DNA from: Rhodopseudomonas palustris
GTDB taxonomy: Bacteria > Pseudomonadota > Alphaproteobacteria > Rhizobiales > Xanthobacteraceae
Reading direction: 5' to 3'
Length of the DNA stretch: 64,000 nucleotides
NCBI GenBank assembly: GCA_016215605.1
Contig: JACRJB010000014.1
Coordinates: forward strand, 124,001 to 188,000
Part shown: positions 52,960-62,516 of the stretch, in pieces
Position numbering within the stretch: position 1 is the first letter of the stretch
Layout of the letters: each line of letters begins with the position of its first letter
Program-made: the position numbers and the translations under genes
The notes under the pieces: model-generated
The model's input: only the letters and a program-made list of their open reading frames with translations
What the model was told of the DNA's origin: nothing
Database searches by the model: none

Positions 52960-54159
52960 ATGCGGGGATCGGTCAGTTTTGCCTTCACGGCGATAGCGCT
53001 CGCGTGTCTCGCCCCGGTACTGGCCGGCTGTAACGAACCGAAGGTGGCGAATGCCGCCACGCCGGAAAAGCCGGAAGTCGGAACGATCACCATCAAGGCT
53101 CATGCGCGCGCCATCGTTCGCGAATTGCCGGGCCGCATCGCGCCGATCCGCGTGGCCGACGTGCGCCCGCGGGTGTCAGGCATCGTGGTGCATCGTCCGT
53201 TCCAGCAGGGCAGCGAGGTCAAGTCCGGCGATCCGCTGTACGTGATCGATCCGCGCCCGTTCGAAGTCGAGCTGAAGGCGGCTGAAGCCGCGCTCGCCAA
53301 GGCCCACGCCGCCCGCGAGCAGGCGACCCTGCAGGCCAATCGTGTGTCGATGCTGGCCAAGGAACAGGCCGCCTCCAAGGCCCAGAACGAAGTCGCGGCC
53401 AGCAATTCCCGGCAGGCCGAGGCCGAGGTCGCGGCGCGCGAGGCCGAGGTCGCCCGTGCCAAGCTCAATCTCGAATACGCCACGGTGCGCGCGCCGATCA
53501 GCGGCCGGATCGGCGCCGCGCTGGTCAGCGAAGGCGCGCTCGTGGTGCAGAACGATTCCAACAGCCTCGCCACCATTCAGCAGCTCGATCGCGTCTATGC
53601 CGACTTCACCCAGCCGGTCGCCGAAATGGTCCGGCTGCGCCGCGCGTTCGAATCCGGCGAACTCGATCAGATCGCCCCCGACGCCGCGCGCGCCCGCCTG
53701 GTGCTCGACGACGGCACGGTCTACCCGCTGCCCGGCAAGCTGTTGTTCTCGGAGTCCAAGGTAGATGCCTATACAGGGCAGGTGACGCTGCGCGCCGAGT
53801 TCGACAATCCGAACCGTGAATTGCTCCCCGGCATGTATGTCCGCGTCCGGATCGAGCAGGGCTTCGACGCCGACGCCATCTCGGTGCCGGAGCAGGCGAT
53901 CCAGCGCAACGGCGGCGGCGGCAGCGAGGTCTTCGTCGTCAAGGAGGACAATCGCGTCGCGGTGCAGCCGGTCCGCGTCGGGTCGCAGCAGGACGGCCAG
54001 TGGCTGGTGCTCGACGGCCTCAAGCCGGGCGCCCGCGTCGTGGTCGAGGGCTTCCAGAAATTCGCGGCCGGCGACGCCGTGGTTCCGGTGAGCACCGAGG
54101 AGACCAAGGCGGCGACCGCGGCACCGCCGGCGCCGGACAGCCCGAAGAAGGTGCAATAA
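52960..54159 (+). CDS. RND efflux periplasmic adaptor (membrane fusion protein)
   Basis: This AcrA-like lipoprotein of 399 residues has a lipobox ending LAGC at residue 24. The barrel-sandwich pattern is in VRPRVSGIVVHRPFQQGSEV and its mate YATVRAPISGRIGAALVSEG, between which lies a helical hairpin rich in Ala and Glu (about residues 105-180). It links the inner-membrane pump to an outer-membrane channel. The start at 52960 follows AAGAGG; the pump gene begins 6 bases after the stop. Confidence 0.94.
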   Translation: MRGSVSFAFTAIALACLAPVLAGCNEPKVANAATPEKPEVGTITIKAHARAIVRELPGRIAPIRVADVRPRVSGIVVHRPFQQGSEVKSGDPLYVIDPRPFEVELKAAEAALAKAHAAREQATLQANRVSMLAKEQAASKAQNEVAASNSRQAEAEVAAREAEVARAKLNLEYATVRAPISGRIGAALVSEGALVVQNDSNSLATIQQLDRVYADFTQPVAEMVRLRRAFESGELDQIAPDAARARLVLDDGTVYPLPGKLLFSESKVDAYTGQVTLRAEFDNPNRELLPGMYVRVRIEQGFDADAISVPEQAIQRNGGGGSEVFVVKEDNRVAVQPVRVGSQQDGQWLVLDGLKPGARVVVEGFQKFAAGDAVVPVSTEETKAATAAPPAPDSPKKVQ

Positions 54160-54165
54160 GCACCG

Positions 54166-57100
54166 ATGCCCGCATTTTTTATCGACAGGCCGATCTTCGC
54201 CTGGGTCGTCGCGCTGTTCATCTGCCTGCTCGGCGCGATCTCGATTCCGTTCCTGCCGATCGCGCAGTACCCGATCATCGCGCCGCCGTCGATTTCGGTG
54301 TCGACGCAATATCCCGGCGCCTCGCCGGAGAATCTCTACAACAGCGTCACCCGGCTGATCGAAGAAGAGCTCAACGGCGCTAACGGCATTCTCAATTTCG
54401 AATCGACCAGCGACTCGCTCGGTCAGGTCGAGATCATCGCCAACTTCCAGCCCGGCACCGACACCGAGATGGCGTCGGTCAACGTGCAGAACCGCATCAA
54501 GCGCATCGAGGCGCGGCTGCCGCGCGCGGTGCTGCAGCAGGGCATCCTGGTCGAGGAAGCCTCCAGCGCGGTGCTGCAGATCATCACGCTGAGTTCGACC
54601 GACGGCACGCTCGACGAAGTCGGCCTCGGCGACTTCATGATCCGCAACGTGCTCGGCGAAATCCGCCGCATTCCCGGCGTCGGCCGCGCCACGCTGTATT
54701 CGACCGAGCGCGCGCTGCGGATCTGGATCGATCCCGACAAGCTGGTCGGCTACAATCTCACCGCCGACGAGGTCACCAAGGCGATCGAGGCGCAGAACGC
54801 CCAGGTCGCCTCCGGCGCCGTCGGCGCCGAGCCGAGCGCCAAGGGCCAGAAGATCTCGGTGCTGGTGCTGGTCAAGGGCCAGCTCTCCTCCGCCGACGAG
54901 TTCGGCGCGATCGTGCTGCGCGCCAATCCCGACGGTTCGACAGTGCGGCTGCGCGACGTCGCCCGGATCGAGATCGGCGGCTTCTCCTATCAGTTCAACA
55001 CCCGCCTCAACGGCAAGCCGGTCGCCGGTCTGTCGGTGCTGATGTCGCCGACCGGCAACGCGCTGGCGACCGCGAGCGCGGTCGAAGCCAAGATGAAGGA
55101 GCTGTCGCGCTTCTTCCCGGCCAATATCAAATACGAGATCCCCTACAACATCACGCCGGTGGTCGAAGCCTCGATCACCAAGGTGGTGCATACGCTGCTC
55201 GAGGCGGTGGCGCTGGTGTTCGTGGTGATGTTCCTGTTCCTGCAGAACATCCGCTACACCATCATCCCGACCATCGTGGTGCCGGTGGCGCTGCTCGGCA
55301 CCTGCGTGTCGCTGTTGCTGTTCGGCTATTCGATCAACATGCTGACGATGTTCGGCATGGTGCTGGCGATCGGCATCCTGGTCGACGACGCGATCGTCGT
55401 GGTGGAAAACGTCGAACGCATCATGGCCGAGGAGGGGCTGCCACCGAAGGAAGCCACCCGCAAGGCGATGACCCAGATCACCAGCGCCATCGTCGGCATC
55501 ACGCTGGTGCTGATCGCGGTGTTCGTGCCGATGGCGTTCTTCCCCGGTTCGGTCGGCATCATCTACCGGCAGTTCTCGGTGACGATGGTGTCGGCGATCG
55601 CGTTCTCGGCGCTGATGGCGCTGTCGCTGACGCCGGCGCTGTGCGCCACGCTGCTCAAGCCGGTGGTCAAGGGCCACGCCCATGCCGAGCGCGGCTTCTT
55701 CGGCCGTTTCAACCGCATTCTCGACGGCACCCGCGAGCGTTATTCGCGGATCGTGCGGTGGAATCTCGGGCGGGCCGGCCGACTGATGATTCTCTACGCC
55801 GTGCTGGTCGCCGTGCTCGGCTGGGGGATCGTCCGGATGCCGGGCGGCTTCCTGCCGATCGACGACCAGGGCTTCGTCACTGTCGACCTGCAGACGCCGT
55901 CCGACTCGTCCTACAACCGGACCTTCGACGTCATCAACAAGGTCGAGGACTATCTGCTGAAGCGCGACGGCGTCGAGAACATCACCTTCCTCACCGGCTT
56001 CAGCTTCCTCGGTCAGGGCATGAACGCGGCGCAGGCCTTCGTCACCCTGAAGGACTGGTCCGAGCGCGACGACAAGTCGTCCGCGGCGGCGATCGTCCAG
56101 GACGCCAACAAGGCGCTCGGGACCGTGCGCGATGCCCGCATCGCGGCGCAGCAGCCGCCGCCGATCGACAACCTCGGCAACTCGTCGGGCTTCAGCTTCC
56201 GGCTGCAGGATCGCGGCCAGAAGGGCTACCCGGCGCTCGTCCAGGCCAGCCAGCAACTGGTCGCGGCCGCCAATGCCAGCCCGATCCTGCAGAACGTCTA
56301 CGTCGAAGGCCTGCCGCCGGCGCCGGTGATCAATCTGGTGATCGACCGCGAGAAGGCGAGCGCGTTCGGCGTCACCTTCCAGGACATCAACAACACCATC
56401 TCGACCAATCTCGGCTCGGCCTATGTCAACGACTTCCCGAACCGCGGTCGGATGCAGCGCGTGATCGTGCAGGCCGAGATCGCCGACCGCATGAAGGCCG
56501 ACGACATCCTGACCTACAATGTCAAGAACAGCCGCGGCCAGCTGGTGCCGCTGTCGTCTTTCGCCACCATCGAATGGTCGAAGGGCCCGACCCAGATCGT
56601 CGGCTTCAATTACTATCCGGCGATCCGCATGAGCGGCGAGGCGCGCCCCGGCTTCACCACCGGCGATGCGATCGCCGAGATGGAGCGGCTCGCCGGGCAG
56701 CTGCCGCGCGGCTTCGGCTACGATTGGACCGGCCAGTCGCTGCAGGAGAAGCTGTCGGGCTCGCAGGCGCCGTTCCTGCTCGGGCTGTCGGCGCTGGTGG
56801 TGTTCCTCGTGCTCGCCGCGCTTTACGAGAGCTGGACGATTCCGGTCGCGGTGCTGCTCACCGTGCCGCTCGGCATCGTCGGCGCGGTCATCGCGGCGAT
56901 GATGCGGTCGCTGCCGAACGACGTGTACTTCACGGTCGGTCTGATCACGATCATCGGGCTGGCGGCCAAGGACGCCATCCTGATCGTCGAATTCGCCAAG
57001 GATTTGCGCAAGGAAGGCAAGTCGCTGCGCGATGCGACGATGGAGGCGTGCCATCTGCGGTTCCGGCCGATTCTGATGACCGGCCTCGCCTTCGTCTCCG

Positions 57101-57327
57101 GCGTGTTGCCGATGGCGATCGCGACCGGCGCCGGCGCCAAGAGCCAGCAGGCGCTCGGAACCAGCGTGATGGGCGGCATGATCGCGGTGGTCGTGCTGGC
57201 GCTGCTTATGGTTCCGGTGTTCTTCGTCGTGGTGCAGCGCGCGTTTGCGGGCGACCGATCCGACGATCCGGTCGTCGCGAAGCACGACGTGCCGATGCAC
57301 CCGCAACTGCCGAAGGACGCCGTGTAG
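54166..57327 (+). CDS. RND multidrug efflux transporter, HAE1 family (AcrB-like)
   Basis: This proton-driven inner-membrane pump of 1053 residues has twelve membrane segments and two large periplasmic loops. The proton-relay Asp pair is in GILVDDAIVVVENVERIM and the partner Lys in IIGLAAKDAILIVEFAK. The N terminus FFIDRPIFAWVVALFICLLG is typical. It acts with the adaptor encoded upstream; no outer-membrane channel gene is in the window, so it probably borrows one. A 1424-residue open frame on the opposite strand is an artefact. Confidence 0.97.
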   Translation: MPAFFIDRPIFAWVVALFICLLGAISIPFLPIAQYPIIAPPSISVSTQYPGASPENLYNSVTRLIEEELNGANGILNFESTSDSLGQVEIIANFQPGTDTEMASVNVQNRIKRIEARLPRAVLQQGILVEEASSAVLQIITLSSTDGTLDEVGLGDFMIRNVLGEIRRIPGVGRATLYSTERALRIWIDPDKLVGYNLTADEVTKAIEAQNAQVASGAVGAEPSAKGQKISVLVLVKGQLSSADEFGAIVLRANPDGSTVRLRDVARIEIGGFSYQFNTRLNGKPVAGLSVLMSPTGNALATASAVEAKMKELSRFFPANIKYEIPYNITPVVEASITKVVHTLLEAVALVFVVMFLFLQNIRYTIIPTIVVPVALLGTCVSLLLFGYSINMLTMFGMVLAIGILVDDAIVVVENVERIMAEEGLPPKEATRKAMTQITSAIVGITLVLIAVFVPMAFFPGSVGIIYRQFSVTMVSAIAFSALMALSLTPALCATLLKPVVKGHAHAERGFFGRFNRILDGTRERYSRIVRWNLGRAGRLMILYAVLVAVLGWGIVRMPGGFLPIDDQGFVTVDLQTPSDSSYNRTFDVINKVEDYLLKRDGVENITFLTGFSFLGQGMNAAQAFVTLKDWSERDDKSSAAAIVQDANKALGTVRDARIAAQQPPPIDNLGNSSGFSFRLQDRGQKGYPALVQASQQLVAAANASPILQNVYVEGLPPAPVINLVIDREKASAFGVTFQDINNTISTNLGSAYVNDFPNRGRMQRVIVQAEIADRMKADDILTYNVKNSRGQLVPLSSFATIEWSKGPTQIVGFNYYPAIRMSGEARPGFTTGDAIAEMERLAGQLPRGFGYDWTGQSLQEKLSGSQAPFLLGLSALVVFLVLAALYESWTIPVAVLLTVPLGIVGAVIAAMMRSLPNDVYFTVGLITIIGLAAKDAILIVEFAKDLRKEGKSLRDATMEACHLRFRPILMTGLAFVSGVLPMAIATGAGAKSQQALGTSVMGGMIAVVVLALLMVPVFFVVVQRAFAGDRSDDPVVAKHDVPMHPQLPKDAV

Positions 57328-57435
57328 CCGGCTGCGGATTCCGCCGCGCGGCCGGAGGAACCTTTCTGAAAAGCTCTCGTTGGTTGTCGACAGGTAGCAG
57401 CAACTACTCATCGACACACCCTCTGGAGGAATTTC

Positions 57436-57903
57436 ATGAACGGAGATCAACCCATTAGCTGGCTGATGTTTTTCACGCTGGCCGCCGGCATCGTGATCGT
57501 CGGATTCGTGTTTCTCAATTTCATCAAGTCGCGGTCCAATCGCGCCGTGGCGGCTGATACGCTCGAAGGCAACGGCACCGGCCGCGGCGCAGCGCCCGAC
57601 GGCGCCCTGCCGGAACTGATCGGCGTCACCGTGTTCGCGCTGGTCGCGATGGGCCTGCTGGCCACCGGCGTCAGCTCGCGTAACGACATGCAGACCGCGC
57701 AGGTGTCGCCCCCGGCGGCGAGTGGCCAGGCCACCGGCGCGCCGAGCGGCAACACCACCGGCATGGCGCAGGACAAGAATGTCCAGAACGAGCCGAAGCG
57801 CTATCAGCCGGCCAATCCGGCCACCGATCAGCGCGTTGCGCCGACCGGCTCCGACGCGGGCGTCGGCAATTCGCCGGGCAGCACCGGAACGGTCACCAAG
57901 TAA
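57436..57903 (+). CDS. Hypothetical two-segment membrane protein
   Basis: This 155-residue protein has two hydrophobic segments (WLMFFTLAAGIVIVGFVFLN and LIGVTVFALVAMGLLATGV), a short polar loop between, and a long Gly/Ser/Asn/Thr-rich C-terminal tail from about residue 85 that is probably disordered and periplasmic. CTGGAGGA precedes the ATG. I do not recognise a family. It lies 108 bases after the pump gene and ends at a bidirectional terminator. Confidence 0.7.
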   Translation: MNGDQPISWLMFFTLAAGIVIVGFVFLNFIKSRSNRAVAADTLEGNGTGRGAAPDGALPELIGVTVFALVAMGLLATGVSSRNDMQTAQVSPPAASGQATGAPSGNTTGMAQDKNVQNEPKRYQPANPATDQRVAPTGSDAGVGNSPGSTGTVTK

Positions 57904-57927
57904 CCAGTCAGTAATGGGCTGAAATGA

Positions 57928-57956
57928 AATCGGGGGCCCAGCGGCCCCCGATTTTT
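57928..57956. terminator. Bidirectional rho-independent terminator
   Basis: AATCGGGGGCC pairs with GGCCCCCGATT, followed by TTTTT on the plus strand. It lies between convergent genes and can serve both. Confidence 0.9.
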
Positions 57957-57978
57957 GGTGTCTGCGCCAGGATCGCGA

Positions 57979-58431
57979 TCACGAGTGGGCCGCCTCATAG
58001 GCCGCGTTCTGCTGTTGCATCAGCTCGATCTTCTCGCGGATCTTGTTGCGCTGCGCCGTCAGCGTGCCGACGATCGCCGGTGCGCTGGCCGAGGCCTGCA
58101 GCGCCTCGTCGTATTTCGCCAGGTTTCGCTTCTCGCCGTCGATCAGGCCGGGCAGCACGCTGCCGTCGAGGCCGTCGAACAGCGAGCGCACGCTCATGAT
58201 GGTCTTGTGCACCACGCTCATGAACGAGCCGGTGTCGTCGGTTTCCTCGCCGGCATTGATCAGCAGGCCGCCGAGTTCTTCGGAATTGGCGTGATGCAGC
58301 GTGATCATGTCACGAAACAGCGACGTCAATCCTTTGCCTTCGGCGTCTTCGAGCGCTTCTTCGTATCCGTTGCGGGCGTCGATGGCGCTGGTATGCAGCG
58401 TCTTGAGGTGGTCGAGAATGTTGCTGTCCAA
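57979..58431 (-). CDS. DUF2383/PA2169-family four-helix-bundle protein
   Basis: This 150-residue helical protein begins LDHLKTLHTSAIDARNGYEE and has the ferritin-like spacing of Glu and His residues seen in the PA2169 family (FRDMITLHHANSEELGGL, DGEKRNLAKYDEAL). The role is unknown, though stress-related functions have been suggested for relatives. The start is TTG, chosen for the GGGAGG site 5 bases ahead. It is not tightly linked to neighbours. Confidence 0.85.
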   Translation of the reverse strand: MDSNILDHLKTLHTSAIDARNGYEEALEDAEGKGLTSLFRDMITLHHANSEELGGLLINAGEETDDTGSFMSVVHKTIMSVRSLFDGLDGSVLPGLIDGEKRNLAKYDEALQASASAPAIVGTLTAQRNKIREKIELMQQQNAAYEAAHS

Positions 58432-58610
58432 GTGAGCCTCCCTGCTCGTTCCAGGATCGAGCGACCGGCCACAGGCGAGCCGCCTCCTGGCCCGCTAACT
58501 TGGAGCGGATGGACGGGTTCCCTTGGAGAGTAGGTGGATCATCAGCAGCGACGCAGTACGCGGGCCCGCGTCAAACGGGCGCGACCAAGCGGCAGTTTCG
58601 ACTGAGGCGA

Positions 58611-59843
58611 CTACTTGCGCTGCTCGGACGGGTCGGGTTCGAGTCCGTAAGGTTTCACCAGCGCCCAGACGTGCGCCGGTACCATGTTCTTGATTTTCTG
58701 TTTGTAGTCGCGGCGCAGATGCAACACGGTCTCCGCTGCCTTCATCTCGACCCGGGCGCGGGCGAACTCCAGGCCGCGCGGTCCGACCTTCGGCATCAGC
58801 CAGCCCATGAACGGCCGCAGCCAGTTCGGCATGCCGCGCACCGGCAGGCCTCCGGCGGCGAGTTCGGTGTTCTTGATGAAGCCCTTCACCGGCGCGGTGC
58901 GATTGCCGGCGCTGGTCGGCTCGTTCAGCTTCACCTCGTCGCCGAGCAGCTTCAGCAGTTCCTCGCCGCGCTCGTTGCGCACCAGCAGCCATTGCTCACC
59001 ACGTCCGGCCATGTAACCGACGGTGATGTCGGCGAGCGTGTTGGTGTAGTCGACGCAGGTGCGGCAGGTGATCGGGAAGAAGTCCGGCTTCAGCTTCGAG
59101 ATCGGCAGCAACAGGAACGGGATCGCCTTCACGCGGCCATCGGTGAAGCGCAGCTCGACATGATAGTCGGCGCGGAATTCGAGATAGGTGATGGTCTCGG
59201 GCTGGTCGGACAGCAGGTCGAGGAATTCGTGGAAATTTTCGGTCGTTGTGTTGTCCGAGCAGGGCGTCCCGATCACGTAGAGGCGCTCGAAGCCGAGCGT
59301 GCGCTCCAGCGCGCGCAGCGCGTGGACCTGGCACGGGATGCCGATCACCGCGATCCGCTTGTAGCCGGCGGCGCGGGCCGGCTCCAGCAGCGCCAGCGAT
59401 GGGGCGTAGCCCATCCGCATGCCGCGGCACTGCGCCATGCCTTCGGGCTTGGTGACCAGCACCGGCATCGGCTTCCATTTGTCGGCCGGGTCCTGCGCCA
59501 TCGTCAGCACCGCGTCGACCGCCCCGGTCTCGAGCAGGCGCTCGCCGATCCTGGTGGTGATGCCGGTCCATTGCGCGTTTTCGCGCGGCTGCTTCATCGC
59601 CGCCTGCAGCATGCTCCGGAACGGACCGAAGAAGAATTCGTCCGGCTTCGATGGATCGCGGTTGCGGCCGTGGACCTGCCGTTCCATCGCCGGATAGTTC
59701 GGTTTGATGAACTGGCAGGCGTGCCCGCATTGCTTGGGATCGCTCATCCGCGATACGCCGCAATCGGTGCACAGCTCGCGCGGCGCGGGATCGTTCAGCA
59801 CCGGCGACCAGACTGGCGCGTGAGCTTCGAGCTGAACTACCAT
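58611..59843 (-). CDS. bciB: BciB-like 8-vinyl reductase / F420 hydrogenase beta-type protein
   Basis: This 410-residue flavin and Fe-S protein resembles BciB, which reduces the 8-vinyl group of divinyl (proto)chlorophyllide with ferredoxin in bacteriochlorophyll synthesis. Cys residues for two clusters occur in ELCTDCGVSRMSDPKQCGHA and in PITCRTCVDYTNTLADITVG; GIPCQVHALRALER is the FrhB-family core. The C-terminal VRNERGEELL segment also matches BciB. The start at 59843 has AGGAA and overlaps the DUF427 gene. An F420-type reductase role is the main alternative, but a phototroph and the nearby antenna genes favour BciB. Confidence 0.75.
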   Translation of the reverse strand: MVVQLEAHAPVWSPVLNDPAPRELCTDCGVSRMSDPKQCGHACQFIKPNYPAMERQVHGRNRDPSKPDEFFFGPFRSMLQAAMKQPRENAQWTGITTRIGERLLETGAVDAVLTMAQDPADKWKPMPVLVTKPEGMAQCRGMRMGYAPSLALLEPARAAGYKRIAVIGIPCQVHALRALERTLGFERLYVIGTPCSDNTTTENFHEFLDLLSDQPETITYLEFRADYHVELRFTDGRVKAIPFLLLPISKLKPDFFPITCRTCVDYTNTLADITVGYMAGRGEQWLLVRNERGEELLKLLGDEVKLNEPTSAGNRTAPVKGFIKNTELAAGGLPVRGMPNWLRPFMGWLMPKVGPRGLEFARARVEMKAAETVLHLRRDYKQKIKNMVPAHVWALVKPYGLEPDPSEQRK

Positions 59844-60334
59844 CCGCGCGTTCCTGGGCCGCCTTTGAACGGGCCGACCACTTGCGAAGTGATCCAGCCG
59901 CCGTAGAAGTCGCCGTCCTGCGGCTGCACGCGCTCGTCGCCGACGAAACACTCGTCGACCCGCGAGGCGTAGAAGGCGAGATGGCCGGCGATCGGCGCGA
60001 ACGCCGGAGAGGGCGTGGGATAGCTCCAGGCTGCGTTCTCGGAGCGACGACCGCCGGCCTCGATCGACCAGTAGCTGGCTTCGCCCTTGAATTCGCACCA
60101 GGACGAGCCCGGCGCCGGCCGCATCACGTCCATCCGGATATCGGCCTGCGGAATGTAGTAGACCGGCGGGTGACTGGTCTCGAGCACGCGATATCCCGAA
60201 TTGCTGTCGGCGATCGTTTCGCCGCCGAACACCACGCGCAGCCGCGCGGCAACGGGTTCCAGTCGCGGTGGGCGCGGATAGTCCCACACCGATTCCTGGC
60301 CGCTCGCGGGCTCGATGCGCCTGGGTCCGAACAT
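59837..60334 (-). CDS. DUF427 domain protein
   Basis: This 165-residue protein has the DUF427 pattern: LRVVFGGETIADSNSGYRVL, then SHPPVYYIPQADIRMD, then WCEFKGEASYWSI and a C-terminal VDECFVGDERVQPQDGDFYGGWIT. The fold is a small beta-tent domain of unknown function. It overlaps the bciB start by 7 bases, so the two are cotranscribed. Confidence 0.88.
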   Translation of the reverse strand: MFGPRRIEPASGQESVWDYPRPPRLEPVAARLRVVFGGETIADSNSGYRVLETSHPPVYYIPQADIRMDVMRPAPGSSWCEFKGEASYWSIEAGGRRSENAAWSYPTPSPAFAPIAGHLAFYASRVDECFVGDERVQPQDGDFYGGWITSQVVGPFKGGPGTRGW

Positions 60335-60417
60335 CGTTCGAATTCTCTATTCGGCGGCGGCGACCGTCGCCATTCGCCATAAGTCAGAACGTTTGCGGCC
60401 GCTCTCGGCTCGACCGA

Positions 60418-60906
60418 TCAATAGAGCCAAAGCCGCGCCACGGATAGATCTGCATCAAACGCCCGGCCGATCGCGACCAGCCCGATCCGCCGCAGCCGTG
60501 CGCTGTTCAGCGGCGTGTCGATGCGGTGAGGCACGAACCGCGCGAACGGCAGATGCAGGACGGTCCATTGCGGCGTCGCAGCGAAGGCTTCGCGATAGGA
60601 TTGTTGCGGGCGAACCATGTCGGTGGTGCGCAGATGGACGCCGTAGCTCTCGCGATTGCCGGACACTTCGAGGCCTATGCCGGTGAAGCCGCTGGCGTCG
60701 TAGGCGCCGCCGTCCGGGGCGAGGTCCATCGCGATCTGGATGAAGCCGCCATTGTTCTCCGTCGACACCGCGCCGCGCATCCGCGCCGCCGGACGGCCAT
60801 CGATTTCGGTCGCCTGCAGCGTGCCCTGCGACACGCCGCCCATCACCGTGTCGGTGACGAGGCGCCAGCGTCGCTCGCCGCCTGCCGGCCAGAGTTCGAT
60901 GTCCAT
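60418..60906 (-). CDS. CIA30/NDUFAF1-like protein
   Basis: This 162-residue beta-sandwich protein has the CIA30 pattern: WRLVTDTVMGGVSQGTLQ at the N terminus and FTGIGLEVSGNRESYGVHLR in the middle. Its eukaryotic relatives help assemble mitochondrial complex I; bacterial ones are uncharacterised carbohydrate-binding-like domains. Its ATG overlaps the stop of the membrane hydrolase gene (ATGA). Confidence 0.85.
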   Translation of the reverse strand: MDIELWPAGGERRWRLVTDTVMGGVSQGTLQATEIDGRPAARMRGAVSTENNGGFIQIAMDLAPDGGAYDASGFTGIGLEVSGNRESYGVHLRTTDMVRPQQSYREAFAATPQWTVLHLPFARFVPHRIDTPLNSARLRRIGLVAIGRAFDADLSVARLWLY

Positions 60907-62516
60907 CAGCGGATCACCATCGGGAACGTCACCGCGATCGCCCAGGCGAACAGGATGGCATTGGCCAGCGCGCCCGGCAAAGGATGATTGGTCGCCTTGT
61001 AGGTCCAGTTGCTGATCAGGCCGAAGGCGATGAACAGCAGCAGGATGGCCGGCACGATGATGATCAGGAAGAACAGCTTGTGCAGATTGAGCGCGACCGC
61101 CGCGGCGAGCGAGGCGAGGAAGCAGAACTTCGCCAGCGCATAGGCGCCGCGCCGGCCGCCTGCGCCATGCGCCATCCATTCCGCGGTGAGAAAATACGGA
61201 ACCGTGCCGCAGGCGACTGCGGCGATCAGATGCAGCCGCGGTTCGATCGGCATGAAGGAAAACGCGTAGGTGTCGAGCGGCAGGCCGAAGCCGATGATGT
61301 TGTAGCCGATCGCCGCCGCCGCGGCGATCGCCAGCGCCGCGTTCGACACCCGCGGATGTGCGGGATCTGGCAGCGAGTCGAGCCTCTCCAGGCCGCGCTG
61401 GTGATGCGGCACGGCATGCGCATGCGTGGGCGCCGCGCCGCCGCGCCACCGGATCAGCAGCAGGATCGCCGCGGTGAGCGCGCCGTACACCAGGAAGTGC
61501 AGCGTCAGATAATCGCCGAGCAGGATGATCAGGAAATCCGTCGGCGCCTTCCACAGGATCAGTGGCGTCAGCACCGCCGGCACGATCGCAGCGATCAGCA
61601 GCGGCCTCCAGGTCAGGCTCGCGCCCATCGGCACCTGCGCGGCCTGCGGCAGCAGCTTCGACAGCGGCCACGCCAGCGCGATCAGGCCGCCGAACAGCAG
61701 CGCCAGCCAGATCGGGCGGCGGTCGATCCAGCCTGAGCTCTGCCGGCCGAACGACTCGTTCATCCATTGCAGCGCTTCGCGCATGCTGTCCTGGCTGTAC
61801 AGCACGCCGATATGTTCGACGCCCGACGACAGCGCCAGCCGCCGCGCCGTGCCCGCTTTGAACTCGCCATAGGTCCGGCCGGCGACCGCGCCGCCGCCGG
61901 TGGACAGATTGACGATGCGCAGGCCCTCGTCGATCAGCATCTCCGGCTCGAGCGCGCCGACGATCACCAACAGGTTGCGCGGGCTGGTCGCCGTGGCGAC
62001 CTTCGAGAACACCGACACCGCGATGGTCGCGTCGACGTCGGGATGCGCCACGCCGTAGCGCACCACGATGTCGGAGGCCATCGAATGACCGAGCACCGCG
62101 GCGCGGCCGTCGCTCTGCGGCAAGGCGCGGGCGTAGTCGGTGACGCGGCCGAGCTCGTCGACCAGCACGCCGGTGATCTTCGTCGGCTCGTCGACGTCGC
62201 CGACCATCGTCACCGGATTGCGACCGTGGCCGGTGCAGTCGAACGTCACCGCGATGTAGCCGTTGCGCGCCAGGGTCTGGGCGAACGGCTGCATCAATTG
62301 CTGCGAGCCGGCGAAGCCGTGCGCGATCACCACCACCGGTGCCCGCGTCACCGACGGCTGCCGGACCACCGTGACGGGCGTCTGACCGACGCTGGCGTGG
62401 CTGACGATCAGATCGCCGGTGGCGCGGTGCAATTGCCACAGCGCGGCGACGATGGCGATCACCGCGGCGATGGCGACGACGATGCGGGCGGGCGTCGCCC
62501 TGCCGCGGCCGCTCAT
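60906..62516 (-). CDS. Alpha/beta hydrolase fused to a polytopic membrane domain
   Basis: This 536-residue protein has an N-terminal anchor (IVVAIAAVIAIVAALWQLH), an alpha/beta hydrolase domain with VIAHGFAGSQQLMQPF and the nucleophile elbow AVLGHSMASD, and from about residue 265 a run of about eight hydrophobic segments (e.g. WLALLFGGLIALAWPLSKLL, LFFLIIIVPAILLLFIAFGL). A His-rich loop (THAHAVPHH) lies in the membrane half. The fusion is uncommon, and lipid or polymer ester hydrolysis is a guess. It is overlapped by both neighbouring genes. Confidence 0.8.
   Translation of the reverse strand: MSGRGRATPARIVVAIAAVIAIVAALWQLHRATGDLIVSHASVGQTPVTVVRQPSVTRAPVVVIAHGFAGSQQLMQPFAQTLARNGYIAVTFDCTGHGRNPVTMVGDVDEPTKITGVLVDELGRVTDYARALPQSDGRAAVLGHSMASDIVVRYGVAHPDVDATIAVSVFSKVATATSPRNLLVIVGALEPEMLIDEGLRIVNLSTGGGAVAGRTYGEFKAGTARRLALSSGVEHIGVLYSQDSMREALQWMNESFGRQSSGWIDRRPIWLALLFGGLIALAWPLSKLLPQAAQVPMGASLTWRPLLIAAIVPAVLTPLILWKAPTDFLIILLGDYLTLHFLVYGALTAAILLLIRWRGGAAPTHAHAVPHHQRGLERLDSLPDPAHPRVSNAALAIAAAAAIGYNIIGFGLPLDTYAFSFMPIEPRLHLIAAVACGTVPYFLTAEWMAHGAGGRRGAYALAKFCFLASLAAAVALNLHKLFFLIIIVPAILLLFIAFGLISNWTYKATNHPLPGALANAILFAWAIAVTFPMVIR

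Noticed and set aside
53176-57450. A 1424-residue open frame on the minus strand opposite the RND pump genes
   Set aside because: It overlaps two unmistakable genes for its whole length, is extremely rich in Arg, His, Asp and Gly, and has no domains. High GC at codon third positions of the real genes removes stops from this antisense frame.
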